Shown here one piece after another: positions 1-6,540 of a stretch of DNA of 8,475 nucleotides (within the stretch, counting starts at the first letter, position 1; each line of letters opens with the position of its first letter). A program made the position numbers and the translations under genes. Source of the stretch: an uncultured Clostridia bacterium (GTDB lineage Bacteria > Bacillota > Clostridia > Oscillospirales > Acutalibacteraceae); the NCBI GenBank assembly GCA_947624755.1, contig CANQLQ010000075.1, forward strand, positions 1 through 8,475. Reading direction: 5' to 3'. The notes below the pieces were generated by a model that was given only the letters and a program-made list of their open reading frames with translations, made no database searches and was not told the origin of the DNA.

Positions 1-121
1 AAAATGCGGTCTGTGCCTCAGGATAAAGCCTGTTGTAAAGGTTAGTTTTTTCCAAATTATACTCTTTTTGTCTTAGTCTGTAATAGACTTTTTTTCGCGG
101 CGTAATAGTAAAAGCCTGCAT
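1..121 (-). CDS. 5' end of an unidentified gene, cut by the left edge, start codon inside a repeat
   Basis: This is an open frame of 40 codons from ATG at 121-119 to the window edge. I do not recognise the product. The first nine or so residues (MQAFTITPR) are encoded by the dispersed repeat; the rest (beginning KKVYYRLRQKEYNLEKTN) is non-repeat, charged and probably helical. The codons (CTT for Leu, AAC, GAA/GAG, GCA) resemble those of the clear genes here, which supports real coding. A GGAG sits at 131-128, six bases before the ATG, also within the repeat. It follows spoVT on the same strand, 376 bases beyond its stop. Seen: the open frame, the ribosome-binding-like site and the repeat overlap. 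Inferred: a genuine gene whose 5' end was replaced or extended by the repeat. It could instead be a gene fragment that lost its native start. The open frame is short, so confidence is moderate. Confidence 0.45.
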   Translation of the reverse strand, partial: MQAFTITPRKKVYYRLRQKEYNLEKTNLYNRLYPEAQTAF

Positions 122-156
122 AAACTACTCCGCGTAATTGCTGCACGCCATGCGTG

Positions 157-392
157 CCTGCGGGCGATGCCCGTGGGCGACCACATGGGGTCGCCCCTAC
201 GCGTGCAGTGGTGTTAGTGTAAAAACTTACATAAACCTTCACCGTGTAACTTCTGCGTACGATGCTTACTGAGTAAAATTTTTATAATTAATAGCGCAAG
301 TCGTTTCGCGGCATAATAGTAAAAGCCTAATAAATCTACTCCGTGTAATTCCTGCGGACGATGTCCGCCGCGTAATTCCTGTGGGCGATGCC
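157..392 (+). repeat. Left arm of a 236-bp inverted repeat flanking spoVT
   Basis: Position p in this arm pairs with position 1825 minus p in the right arm (1433-1668), with no gaps. I counted about 18 mismatches by eye, or about 92% identity. Differences concentrate at 311-340 and in the hairpin stems, where several compensate each other. The arms are separated by 1040 bp holding all of spoVT and its upstream region. Confidence 0.85.
161..196. repeat. Adjacent hairpins in the left arm
   Basis: CGGGC-GAT-GCCCG (161-173) is followed at once by an 8-bp stem GGGCGACC (175-182) with GGTCGCCC (189-196) around a six-base loop. A further stem, GCACGC-CAT-GCGTGC (143-157), lies just before. No T-run follows any of them on either strand, so they do not look like factor-independent terminators. 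Confidence 0.75.
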
Positions 393-394
393 CA
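354..394. repeat. Paired small hairpins, GAT loop
   Basis: GCGGAC-GAT-GTCCGC (354-368) is followed by TGGGC-GAT-GCCCA (382-394), separated by the CGTAATTCCTG spacer. The matching right-arm hairpin (1457-1471) is GTGGGC-ATC-GCCCAC: relative to 354-368, two base pairs changed on both sides so that pairing is kept. Confidence 0.75.
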
Positions 395-497
395 TTGACA
401 AAAATTTTTACAGTTAACAACACAAGTCGTTTCGCGGCATAATAGTAAAAGCCTGCATAAACTACTCCGCGTAATTCCTGCGGACGATGTCCGTGCG

Positions 498-1037
498 CTA
501 TTCTTCCATTTGTTTGCCGAGAAAACCGGCTGCAACTTGAACAAGTTTGATTTCGGTTTGGTCGGGTGCGCTGTCGCTGCCGTTTTTAAGAACCATAACC
601 GCACCCATAACATCACCCGAACCGATTATAGGACAAAGTACGGCAACGCTTCTTTCTGCGCCTTCACAAGCCGTAAATTCATCACGGCTTTCAGATGAAA
701 TATAGTTCTGCCTTTTTTCCATATAGCTTTCAACCATAGGCGAAATGCGCTTCTCGAGAACATCCTTTTTCGGTATGCCCGAAACGGCAATTATGTGATC
801 GCGGTCACAAATTATAGCAGGAAGTCCGGTTGAGCGGTTGAGCACTTCGACATATTGCTTTGTATATGGCCCAAGTTCGCCTATTGGCGAATATTTTTTA
901 AAGATAACTTCGCCGTTCGTGTCTGTATAAATTTCAAGCGGGTCGCCCTCTCGTATTCGCATTGTCCGCCTTATTTCTTTTGGTATTACAACTCGTCCGA
1001 GGTCATCTATTCGTCTTACAATACCTGTTGCTTTCAT
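498..1037 (-). CDS. spoVT: Stage V sporulation protein T, AbrB-family transcription regulator
   Basis: A DNA-binding regulator which, in Bacillus, acts in the forespore to adjust sigma-G-dependent genes and is needed for proper spore development. The 179-residue length matches the family (about 178). Residues 1-50 form the swapped-hairpin AbrB/SpoVT DNA-binding domain, with the characteristic run ATGIVRRIDDLGRVVIPKEI and then RRTMRIREGDPLEIY. Residues about 56-178 fit the GAF-like sensory domain (LPAIICDRDHIIAVSG, then AVLCPIIGSGDVMGAVMVLK), whose ligand is unknown. The start at 1037 is supported by AAGGGAG at 1054-1048, ten bases upstream, and by the family N-terminus. Unusually, the gene is enclosed by a 236-bp inverted repeat, with a repeat hairpin only four bases past its stop. 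I see no mfd, spoVB or mazG homologue beside it, although Bacillus spoVT lies near such genes. The identification is secure; the regulon here is inferred from the family. Confidence 0.97.
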   Translation of the reverse strand: MKATGIVRRIDDLGRVVIPKEIRRTMRIREGDPLEIYTDTNGEVIFKKYSPIGELGPYTKQYVEVLNRSTGLPAIICDRDHIIAVSGIPKKDVLEKRISPMVESYMEKRQNYISSESRDEFTACEGAERSVAVLCPIIGSGDVMGAVMVLKNGSDSAPDQTEIKLVQVAAGFLGKQMEE

Positions 1038-1097
1038 TAAAATTAATCTCCCTTTTTTTAATTAAATTGCCTTAATATTATTTATTTCATTTCAAAG

Positions 1098-1103
1098 ATT
1101 ATA
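1098..1103 (-). promoter_or_regulatory. Candidate -10 box for spoVT
   Basis: TATAAT on the minus strand (preceded by TG) lies about 60 bases before the spoVT start. No good TTGACA-like -35 box is seen at the expected distance. In Bacillus spoVT is read by sigma-G, and I could not find a convincing sigma-G pair here, so this is only a candidate. Confidence 0.3.
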
Positions 1104-1432
1104 CATTGAGTTGAAAATATAAATAAAATGAACAATTACTTGATTTTTTGTATTATTTTCGATATACTGAATCAGTAAAAATTTTTCTTTGAATAAGTCT
1201 GTTTTGCGAACGAAATAGGCGTTGCAGCTGAATTGTAAAATGGAATTAAAAACGGTTGTGCGGAGTTTTAACCGACTTTTGTAGTAACGAAAGAAGCATT
1301 TTTTGAATATACAAAAACTACTGATACCAACAGTTTCCTTAACTTATCAATAAAAAATCAATTGAGCAGAACCCTAATATAACTGTTTTCTAAGTAAGCG
1401 CTGATTAATTTAGGGTGTCCTAATTGGCGGCA
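1104..1432. other. Gene-free AT-rich stretch between spoVT and the right repeat arm
   Basis: No open frame here has a credible ribosome binding site or a recognisable product. The only structures seen are a perfect small hairpin TTAGG-GTGT-CCTAA (1410-1423) just before the right repeat arm and scattered A/T tracts. Part of the stretch presumably holds regulatory DNA for spoVT. Confidence 0.5.
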
Positions 1433-1668
1433 GGCATCGCCCGCAGGAATTACGCGGTGGGCATCGCCCACAGGAATTACGCGGAGTAGTTTATGCAGAC
1501 TTTTACTCTAATGCCGCGAAACGACTTGCGCTATTAATTATAAAAATTTTAATCAGTAATCATCGTACGCAGAAGTTACACGGTGAAGGTTTATGTAATT
1601 TTTTACACTAACACCACTGCACGCGTAGGGGCGACCCCATGTGATCGCCCACGGGCATCGCCCGCAGG
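1433..1668 (-). repeat. Right arm of the 236-bp inverted repeat
   Basis: This is the reverse complement of 157-392. The match runs through CCTGCGGGCGATGCCC, the GTGGGCGA-ACATGGGG-TCGCCCC palindrome, the central AT-rich AAAATTTTTATAATTAAT tract, the CGCGGCAT core and two small hairpins. It lies between spoVT and the plus-strand glycosidase gene and ends about 100 bases before the latter's start, so it probably sits upstream of or within that gene's promoter region. Confidence 0.85.
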
Positions 1669-1746
1669 AGTTACGCGAGACAGATTTATAAAGGCTGAAA
1701 GTATTCTTTTGGCCGAAAAGTCATAAGTTGATTTTTATAAATAAAT

Positions 1747-1752
1747 AAAGGA
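1747..1752 (+). promoter_or_regulatory. Distant ribosome-binding-like site for the glycosidase gene
   Basis: AAAGGA is the only purine-rich site near the start, but it lies 19 bases before ATG 1772, well beyond the usual 5-10. An in-frame TAA at 1760-1762 rules out a start upstream. The next in-frame ATG (codon 10) has no better site and would remove the basic n-region. Confidence 0.4.
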
Positions 1753-1771
1753 TATTAGATAACAAAAAATA

Positions 1772-4333
1772 ATGAGAAAAAGAAAGAAAAAGAAACACAT
1801 GACCATTATTATTTTACTTGCCGTAATAATCGGCATTGCTGCTGCGCTTGCTGCGGCGACCGGAATTTATTATATGCTTCACGTTCCGACGGTAACATTT
1901 GACGCTTCCAAGCTTACCGGTGAGGTCACCTCGGGCGCATCCGGTTATCTTTACCGCCTTTCCGAGAACGGTGTTCCCTCGTGGAATATGACCGAAAGCT
2001 TAAAGGTTTCTTCCGTTTCGGCAAAAGTCAAAAACGGCCTTCAGCACCCTATAGGTGAAGTAAGCCACGTTGCGCCGCAGCTTATCAGGAACGAAAGCTT
2101 TGACTATATGATAGTCTACCTTCAGGACGTGTACAAAACATGGTATTATGACCACGAAAACATCACCGAGCAGAAAAAGAACGGTACATACGACTACAAA
2201 GACTACCTTCAAAACACATTCTTCCCCGCAATCAAGGATTCTATAAAAGAAATGCTTGAAAGCGAATATGCCGATAAGCTTGTTTTCTGCATTTTCAACG
2301 AATGTGACAATGGCGTATGGTTCGGACGCTGGGACAGCGAAAATGAAAATCACCTTTTTAATACAGAGGATTTTGATACCTTTAACGAAGCTTGGAAAAT
2401 GACCTATGACTATGTTAAGTCTCTTGCGCCCAATACTTTTATAGGCGGTCCGGGCAACCTTAACTATCGCCATAACAAAATGGACAGTTTTCTGAAATTT
2501 GCAAGCGAAAACAATTGTGTTCCCGATGTTATGATTTATCACGAGCTGAGCGACGATTCAATCTATAACTGGGGAGCGAATGTTAAAGATCTCAAAAAAA
2601 TCGAAAAAAAATACGGTATCAGCACAGAAACCCCTATTATAGTTACCGAATACGGCAGAATGGAAGACAACGGCAACGCAAACATTATGCTTCGTTACAT
2701 TACAAAAATCGAAAACTCAAAGACTTACGCAAACCAGGCTTTTTGGCTTTTGGCTAATAACCTTTGTAATACCTGTGCCGACTATAACACTCCAAATTCC
2801 GCTTGGTGGGTATATAGATGGTATGCAGCCCTCGAAGGACAGACAATGGACGTCAAAGTCTCTGATTTCTTCCATTGTGACTTTGAAAACGCAATTAAAA
2901 AAATGCATTCTTTCCGCACTAAGAATTTTCTCGGTCTCGGCGCTCTTTCCGACAGCAAGGACAAAATTCAGATGCTTGTTACCGGCGCGGATTATAAGGG
3001 AAAAGTAAAATTAAAAAATCTTGATTCAACAGCCCTTTTCAATAAAGCAGTAAAAGTTACCGTTTCTCAAATTACCTATCAGGGAATTTCAGGGAAGGTC
3101 TATGCTCCCGAAATTGTAAAAACATATACCGAAAGCTGCGGCAAAAAGCTTGAATTTGATATGGGCGATATGAACAGCGACACAGCATACAAGATCGAGC
3201 TTGAAGTCTGCGAAAAAGAAGAGGAACCGTATGAAAACGAAAATCTTTACAAAAGATATGAATTTGAAAACGGCGTTTTTCTCGGCGATGCTTATACCTA
3301 TGACAGCGCATATGCGACAACAGGGAACAAAAACGGAATGGCCGGCGGATTTGAAAAAGAAGGCGACGGAGTTGAACTTTCATTTGATGTTCCCGAAAGC
3401 GCAGAATATGAAATACGCCTTATCTACGGCAATTCAAACGACGGTTCGGTTCCCGACGACAGAACGTTTTCGTCTGCAGCCTTTACCCTTGACGGCAAAG
3501 AAGAAATTCTTTCTTTTGAAAACACAATAAAAAGCGAAATCACAAATGTTTATTTTATGACGAAAAAGCTTTCAGAAGGCAGTCATACCGTAAGATTCGC
3601 CCACAACACAGGCACATTTGTTCTTGACAGTATGCTTATAAGGATAGCTGAAAATACCAAGGTTTATTTTGAAAAAAATACCGAAAGGGAAAATTCTTTC
3701 CTCATCGTTTCACCCAATGACGGTTATTATGAAATTAAAACCAAAAAGCAGACAACACTTTCGGTTGACGGCGCAAAAGCAAAAACCGACCAAAACGGCA
3801 ATGCTGTAATTTATCTTAGAAGAGGACTTAACTATCTTGACATTTCCTCGGATACCGCCCTTCTTTCGGTCAAAGAAAGCAGCGCAAAAGGAAATTCGAT
3901 ATCTCTTGATTTTGCCGAAGCCAAGCTTACCGACGGCGCAAAAATCAAGGTAAACGAAACTTTGAACATTGAATATCTTTCCGGTATTTCCTCAAAGGGC
4001 GGAAAGGCTCAGTACGTTATAAACGCACCCGAAGAAGGCACATACAAGCTTACCGTTCTTTATTCAAACAACCTCGAAAACGGCGTTCACGATTACAATA
4101 TTGACCTTGTTGAAGGCTATATCACAATTGCGGTCAACGGTTTTAAGCAGGAGAACCTTTATTGCAGAAACACTTACAGTAATGACAATTTCACGACCGT
4201 CACAACAAACATTGAGCTGAAAAAAGGCAAAAACCTGATATCGTTCAGCAATGACGGAGAAAACAAGTTTAACGGTAATGATACCTTCGCACCGAACATC
4301 GCAAAAATTTCAATTTATCCCGTAACAGCTTGA
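1772..4333 (+). CDS. Membrane-anchored GH39-like (clan GH-A) glycoside hydrolase with two CBM-like modules
   Basis: Likely a retaining glycosidase acting outside the membrane on plant or host glycans; the substrate cannot be read from sequence. The 853 residues begin with a basic tail (RKRKKKKH) and a hydrophobic segment, about 11-36, without a clear cleavage site, suggesting an uncleaved anchor. Residues about 55-390 fit a (beta/alpha)8 barrel: SGASGYLYRLSENGVPS and GLQHPIGE near its start, the probable acid/base E177 in VFCIFNE, H257 in DVMIYHE, the probable nucleophile E293 in PIIVTEYGRM, and FWLLANN near strand 8. A beta-rich linker follows (about 395-480), then a CBM6/35-like module (about 495-626, YEFENGVFLG to FVLDSMLIRI), a small beta domain (632-700) and a second CBM-like module (about 707-850). 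It converges with the hydrolase gene at 4468. Seen: motifs and order. Known: clan GH-A uses two such glutamates. Inferred: family assignment and anchoring. GH39 is the best guess; another clan GH-A family is possible. Confidence 0.8.
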   Translation: MRKRKKKKHMTIIILLAVIIGIAAALAAATGIYYMLHVPTVTFDASKLTGEVTSGASGYLYRLSENGVPSWNMTESLKVSSVSAKVKNGLQHPIGEVSHVAPQLIRNESFDYMIVYLQDVYKTWYYDHENITEQKKNGTYDYKDYLQNTFFPAIKDSIKEMLESEYADKLVFCIFNECDNGVWFGRWDSENENHLFNTEDFDTFNEAWKMTYDYVKSLAPNTFIGGPGNLNYRHNKMDSFLKFASENNCVPDVMIYHELSDDSIYNWGANVKDLKKIEKKYGISTETPIIVTEYGRMEDNGNANIMLRYITKIENSKTYANQAFWLLANNLCNTCADYNTPNSAWWVYRWYAALEGQTMDVKVSDFFHCDFENAIKKMHSFRTKNFLGLGALSDSKDKIQMLVTGADYKGKVKLKNLDSTALFNKAVKVTVSQITYQGISGKVYAPEIVKTYTESCGKKLEFDMGDMNSDTAYKIELEVCEKEEEPYENENLYKRYEFENGVFLGDAYTYDSAYATTGNKNGMAGGFEKEGDGVELSFDVPESAEYEIRLIYGNSNDGSVPDDRTFSSAAFTLDGKEEILSFENTIKSEITNVYFMTKKLSEGSHTVRFAHNTGTFVLDSMLIRIAENTKVYFEKNTERENSFLIVSPNDGYYEIKTKKQTTLSVDGAKAKTDQNGNAVIYLRRGLNYLDISSDTALLSVKESSAKGNSISLDFAEAKLTDGAKIKVNETLNIEYLSGISSKGGKAQYVINAPEEGTYKLTVLYSNNLENGVHDYNIDLVEGYITIAVNGFKQENLYCRNTYSNDNFTTVTTNIELKKGKNLISFSNDGENKFNGNDTFAPNIAKISIYPVTA

Positions 4334-4400
4334 CTGAAACTTAAATTTGAAATTTTAATAAAGACCTGTATAAATGGACTGCCGCAGTACGGACAGCCGC

Positions 4401-4443
4401 AAAAAAAGGAAAACCCGGACAGTCAAAAACGGCTGCCCGGGTT
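4401..4443 (-). terminator. Shared terminator between converging genes
   Basis: AACCCGGACAG (4412-4422) and CTGCCCGGGTT (4433-4443) form an 11-bp stem with one mismatch. Read on the minus strand the stem is followed by TTTTCCTTTTTTT (from 4413 down to 4401), a strong factor-independent terminator for the hydrolase ending at 4468. On the plus strand only a broken T tract (ATGATTGTATTTT) follows, so termination of the glycosidase gene is probably weaker. A competing CAGCCG/CGGCTG pairing (4394-4399 with 4430-4435) overlaps it. Confidence 0.8.
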
Positions 4444-4467
4444 ATGATTGTATTTTAAGGAGAAGTT

Positions 4468-6075
4468 TTATGCTGCGGTTGAAGCCGAAATACGGTCAAT
4501 AAGGATTTTAAGAACTGTTCTGAGCCATTTGAAGAAAACAAACAATGTGTCAAATTTTGACTTATGACCTGCGTCAACTTCGTAATTCTCTGTGTTTGAA
4601 TTTTCGGCTGTCATCGGCGAAACAGTATCGGCAGTTCTGTCATAAACGAGGAACTGCGGGAAACGCTCAAATGATTCTACGGTTGCTCCGTCGGTATTGA
4701 AAACGCTGACAAGTATTCTGTCCTCTTCTCTTGTCCAGTCATTGTGAAGAGCGTTTTTGATAAACCAGGTGTTATCCGGGAAAAGGCATGTTGAAGCGTC
4801 AACCTGTCTGTCCGGTGAGATATATTTGCCTAAGCCCTGATTTACTCTTTCGGTAATATAGCTGTCTGAAAGAGTTGTTCCTATCTTTGAAACAGTTGCG
4901 CCAAGAGAAGAATGTTTTGCTGTTACCCATACGTCGCCTTGTTCTACGGCAGACTCAAGATACGGAAGCATCTGGTGACCGTATTTTGATACGATAGCAA
5001 TTTTTACGCCGTCAGCTTCTGCATTTTTGAGAAGTTCGGGAATCCTCTGTCGAACCTGTTTGTCATAATTGTCGAGTTTTTCGATAAGACCCTTATACTT
5101 TTCATATTTTTCGCTGCCTTCAGCTCCGAAAACAATATTCATTGCATCGTCATAATCTTCAGGCGCTACCATTGTCCAATAGCCCGGCCATGTGCCGTAT
5201 GTTGCAAGAACAAGCTCGGGAACAAGACCTTTGTAAAGGCGCTTATAAAGCTTTTCCATAAATGCATCGGAAACAAAGCCAAGAACGCCTGTTGCCCTTG
5301 CAAGCGAGACAGAATCTTTAATGAGCTGCATGGCAATTTCAAATCCTTCGGGAACTAAATCGCCGACAAAATCATCATCTACAAATCTTTCAATTGATTC
5401 CGGTGTAATTATCATTTTGCCTGAAAACGGATCGCTGCAGATGTCGCCGCCGAAAACAACGGTTGAACCAAAACCAACGGCATTTATTTTTGATGTGCCA
5501 TATTTTGCAAGATAGGTAAGAATATGGTCGCCGCCAAGGCATTTGCACATAAGGTTAACCTTGTCTTTTCCGGTAACTTCAAGAACATTGTTTATATATT
5601 CATCAAGTTCATCAACAACTTCAAAGGGGTCAAGTCTCCAGTCATTTGCAAAAAGGTAGAAGTCAAAATTATATCCGCCTCCGCTTTCTGCATTTGTGTG
5701 AGATCTGTTGTAGTTGTTTGTTTTTTCGCTCGGATGTATTCCGGTGCCATATTTCGGGTCACCGTTTTCGTCAAGCATACATCTGTCATAAACCTTCGCC
5801 ATCTCTTCACCGAACACTTTGTAATATTTATCAAAGTTGTCAGTTGCAAAACCGATAGCAAGATAGGGAACTATCTTTTTGACCATATCGGGAAGAAGAG
5901 AAGTATCGAAATCTAAGTCATAAACCTGATTGCCGTCTTCGTCATAAATTTTCTCGCTGTTTCCTCTGAAATAAATTGTCGGGTAGTTTGTTTTGACCGC
6001 TTCAGCCGAAGCAGTGAGTGGTATACATGCGACAACCATAACTATCGCAAGCAAAAGTGAAATAATTTTTTTCAT
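4468..6075 (-). CDS. Secreted LCAT/lipase-like alpha/beta-hydrolase with cysteine at the nucleophile position (paralogue 1)
   Basis: Predicted extracellular acyl-ester hydrolase or acyltransferase of 535 residues. Residues 1-24 are a signal peptide (MKK, hydrophobic core, likely cleavage after ASA); a VVAC at 14-17 resembles a lipobox, so a lipoprotein cannot be excluded. Alpha/beta-hydrolase features follow: first strand TIYFRGNS near 33-40, the LCAT-like ANDWRLDPFEVVDELDEYI near 143-161, then strand and elbow DKVNLMCKCLGG (171-182). The position that normally holds Ser in GxSxG is Cys179, and the first Gly is Cys177. Candidate Asp and His are D426 in SPDRQVDASTC and H444 in NALHNDW. The C-terminus (about 507-528) is a hydrophobic/basic helix with FFKWLRTVLKILI. 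AGGAGGT at 6090-6084, eight bases upstream, fixes the start. The 6541 gene product is a full-length paralogue. Fold assignment is good; activity and substrate are unknown, and the protein might be a non-catalytic relative. Confidence 0.78.
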   Translation of the reverse strand: MKKIISLLLAIVMVVACIPLTASAEAVKTNYPTIYFRGNSEKIYDEDGNQVYDLDFDTSLLPDMVKKIVPYLAIGFATDNFDKYYKVFGEEMAKVYDRCMLDENGDPKYGTGIHPSEKTNNYNRSHTNAESGGGYNFDFYLFANDWRLDPFEVVDELDEYINNVLEVTGKDKVNLMCKCLGGDHILTYLAKYGTSKINAVGFGSTVVFGGDICSDPFSGKMIITPESIERFVDDDFVGDLVPEGFEIAMQLIKDSVSLARATGVLGFVSDAFMEKLYKRLYKGLVPELVLATYGTWPGYWTMVAPEDYDDAMNIVFGAEGSEKYEKYKGLIEKLDNYDKQVRQRIPELLKNAEADGVKIAIVSKYGHQMLPYLESAVEQGDVWVTAKHSSLGATVSKIGTTLSDSYITERVNQGLGKYISPDRQVDASTCLFPDNTWFIKNALHNDWTREEDRILVSVFNTDGATVESFERFPQFLVYDRTADTVSPMTAENSNTENYEVDAGHKSKFDTLFVFFKWLRTVLKILIDRISASTAA

Positions 6076-6156
6076 AGTCCTTTACCTCCTATTATTTCTA
6101 TTCTACCACTATATTAAATTGGTTTAATTCTTTTTTGTGTTTATATTAATAATTTT

Positions 6157-6162
6157 TTTATA
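6157..6162 (-). promoter_or_regulatory. Candidate -10 box for the 4468-6075 gene
   Basis: TATAAA on the minus strand, preceded by TG and followed by an A-run, lies about 80 bases before the start. It resembles the better -10 boxes ahead of the paralogue at 8280-8296. No convincing -35 box is seen. Confidence 0.3.
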
Positions 6163-6404
6163 CATTTTAGAGTTTTTTCATAATTGTATAAAATAATATA
6201 GTAAAAGTTGTTTTGCGATTTCTGACGTTGGTGCTTCCTTTATTATTTTTTGTAAATTTAACAGGCTTTGGAACCCCCTCCGACATCAGGTGAAATACAA
6301 AAGTGACGGAAAGGTAAAAATCAATAAATCGTACAGAATATGAATAAAGAAAACCGGCTTACCAAATCAATAAACAGATTTTGAAAGCCTGCAAAAAACA
6401 TACA
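6163..6404. other. Gene-free spacer between the two hydrolase genes
   Basis: AT-rich DNA with no supported open frame. It contains a locally more GC-rich patch (GGAACCCCCTCCGACATCAGG near 6270-6290) that I cannot assign. No structured RNA or known riboswitch core was recognised. Confidence 0.4.
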
Positions 6405-6448
6405 AAAAGATCCAAAGACGAACGATGTGTCTTATCTTTGGATCTTTT
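6405..6448. terminator. Terminator after the 6541-8187 gene, possibly bidirectional
   Basis: A perfect 14-bp stem, AAAAGATCCAAAGA (6405-6418) with TCTTTGGATCTTTT (6435-6448), encloses a 16-base loop. On the minus strand it runs into CTTTTTGTATGTTTTTT and lies about 90 bases beyond the hydrolase stop at 6541. The plus strand also continues with T-rich sequence (TTTTATTTCTATTT), but no plus-strand gene precedes it. Confidence 0.8.
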
Positions 6449-6540
6449 ATTTCTATTTATACAAACTGTTCAAAGTTATTTACACTATACGACAGCATAT
6501 TCGTGAAAGGCAAACTTCTTTCCACGTTCAAATTAAAATC

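Larger units (their letters stand above)
93..494. repeat. Left hairpin-rich repeat cluster (three partial direct copies)
   Basis: A core reading TTTCGCGGCATAATAGTAAA, followed by AGCCTGCATAAACTACTCC and CGCGTAATTCCTG plus a small hairpin, occurs at about 93-157, 301-368 and 427-494. The stretches 276-367 and 402-493 are direct repeats about 92 bases long at an offset of 126. Between copies lie further hairpins and the GTAGGGGCGACCCC-type palindrome near 175-197. The cluster begins within the truncated left gene and ends four bases before the spoVT stop. It looks like a REP/MITE-like noncoding element; no transposase is present. Frames running through it on the minus strand are low-complexity translations of the repeat, not genes. 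Confidence 0.8.

Noticed and set aside
54..59. TATAAT on the minus strand near the left edge as a promoter
   Set aside because: No suitable -35 box, and the same bases read as codons in the partial left-edge gene.
75..95. AGTCT-GTAAT-AGACT followed by seven T on the plus strand, terminator-like
   Set aside because: The stem is only five A/T-rich pairs, no plus-strand gene precedes it, and it lies inside the plausible minus-strand coding start at the left edge.
93..494. CRISPR array
   Set aside because: Repeats are unequal in length and spacing, are themselves the dispersed element, occur inverted elsewhere, and the intervening sequence is repeat-derived rather than unique spacers.
57..616. 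Minus-strand open frames of 60-116 codons running through the left repeat cluster
   Set aside because: They translate the repeat itself (recurring FYYYAAK or LLLLCRET phrases), have no supporting ribosome binding site and one overlaps the 3' end of spoVT in another frame.
2000..2542. 180-codon minus-strand open frame opposite the glycosidase
   Set aside because: It is antisense to the conserved catalytic barrel, has no recognisable domain and its composition follows from the opposite coding strand.
4455..4493. AAGGAG and ATG on the plus strand with a 10-codon frame at the 3' end of the first hydrolase gene
   Set aside because: It overlaps the real minus-strand stop region, encodes only ten residues and lies just beyond a terminator.
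4509..4560. LPxTG-type cell-wall sorting signal in the hydrolases
   Set aside because: Neither C-terminus has an LPxTG-like motif ahead of the hydrophobic stretch.
5524..5916. 130-codon plus-strand open frame
   Set aside because: It is opposite the hydrolase segment with the conserved DWRLDP and elbow motifs, with no start signal or family resemblance.
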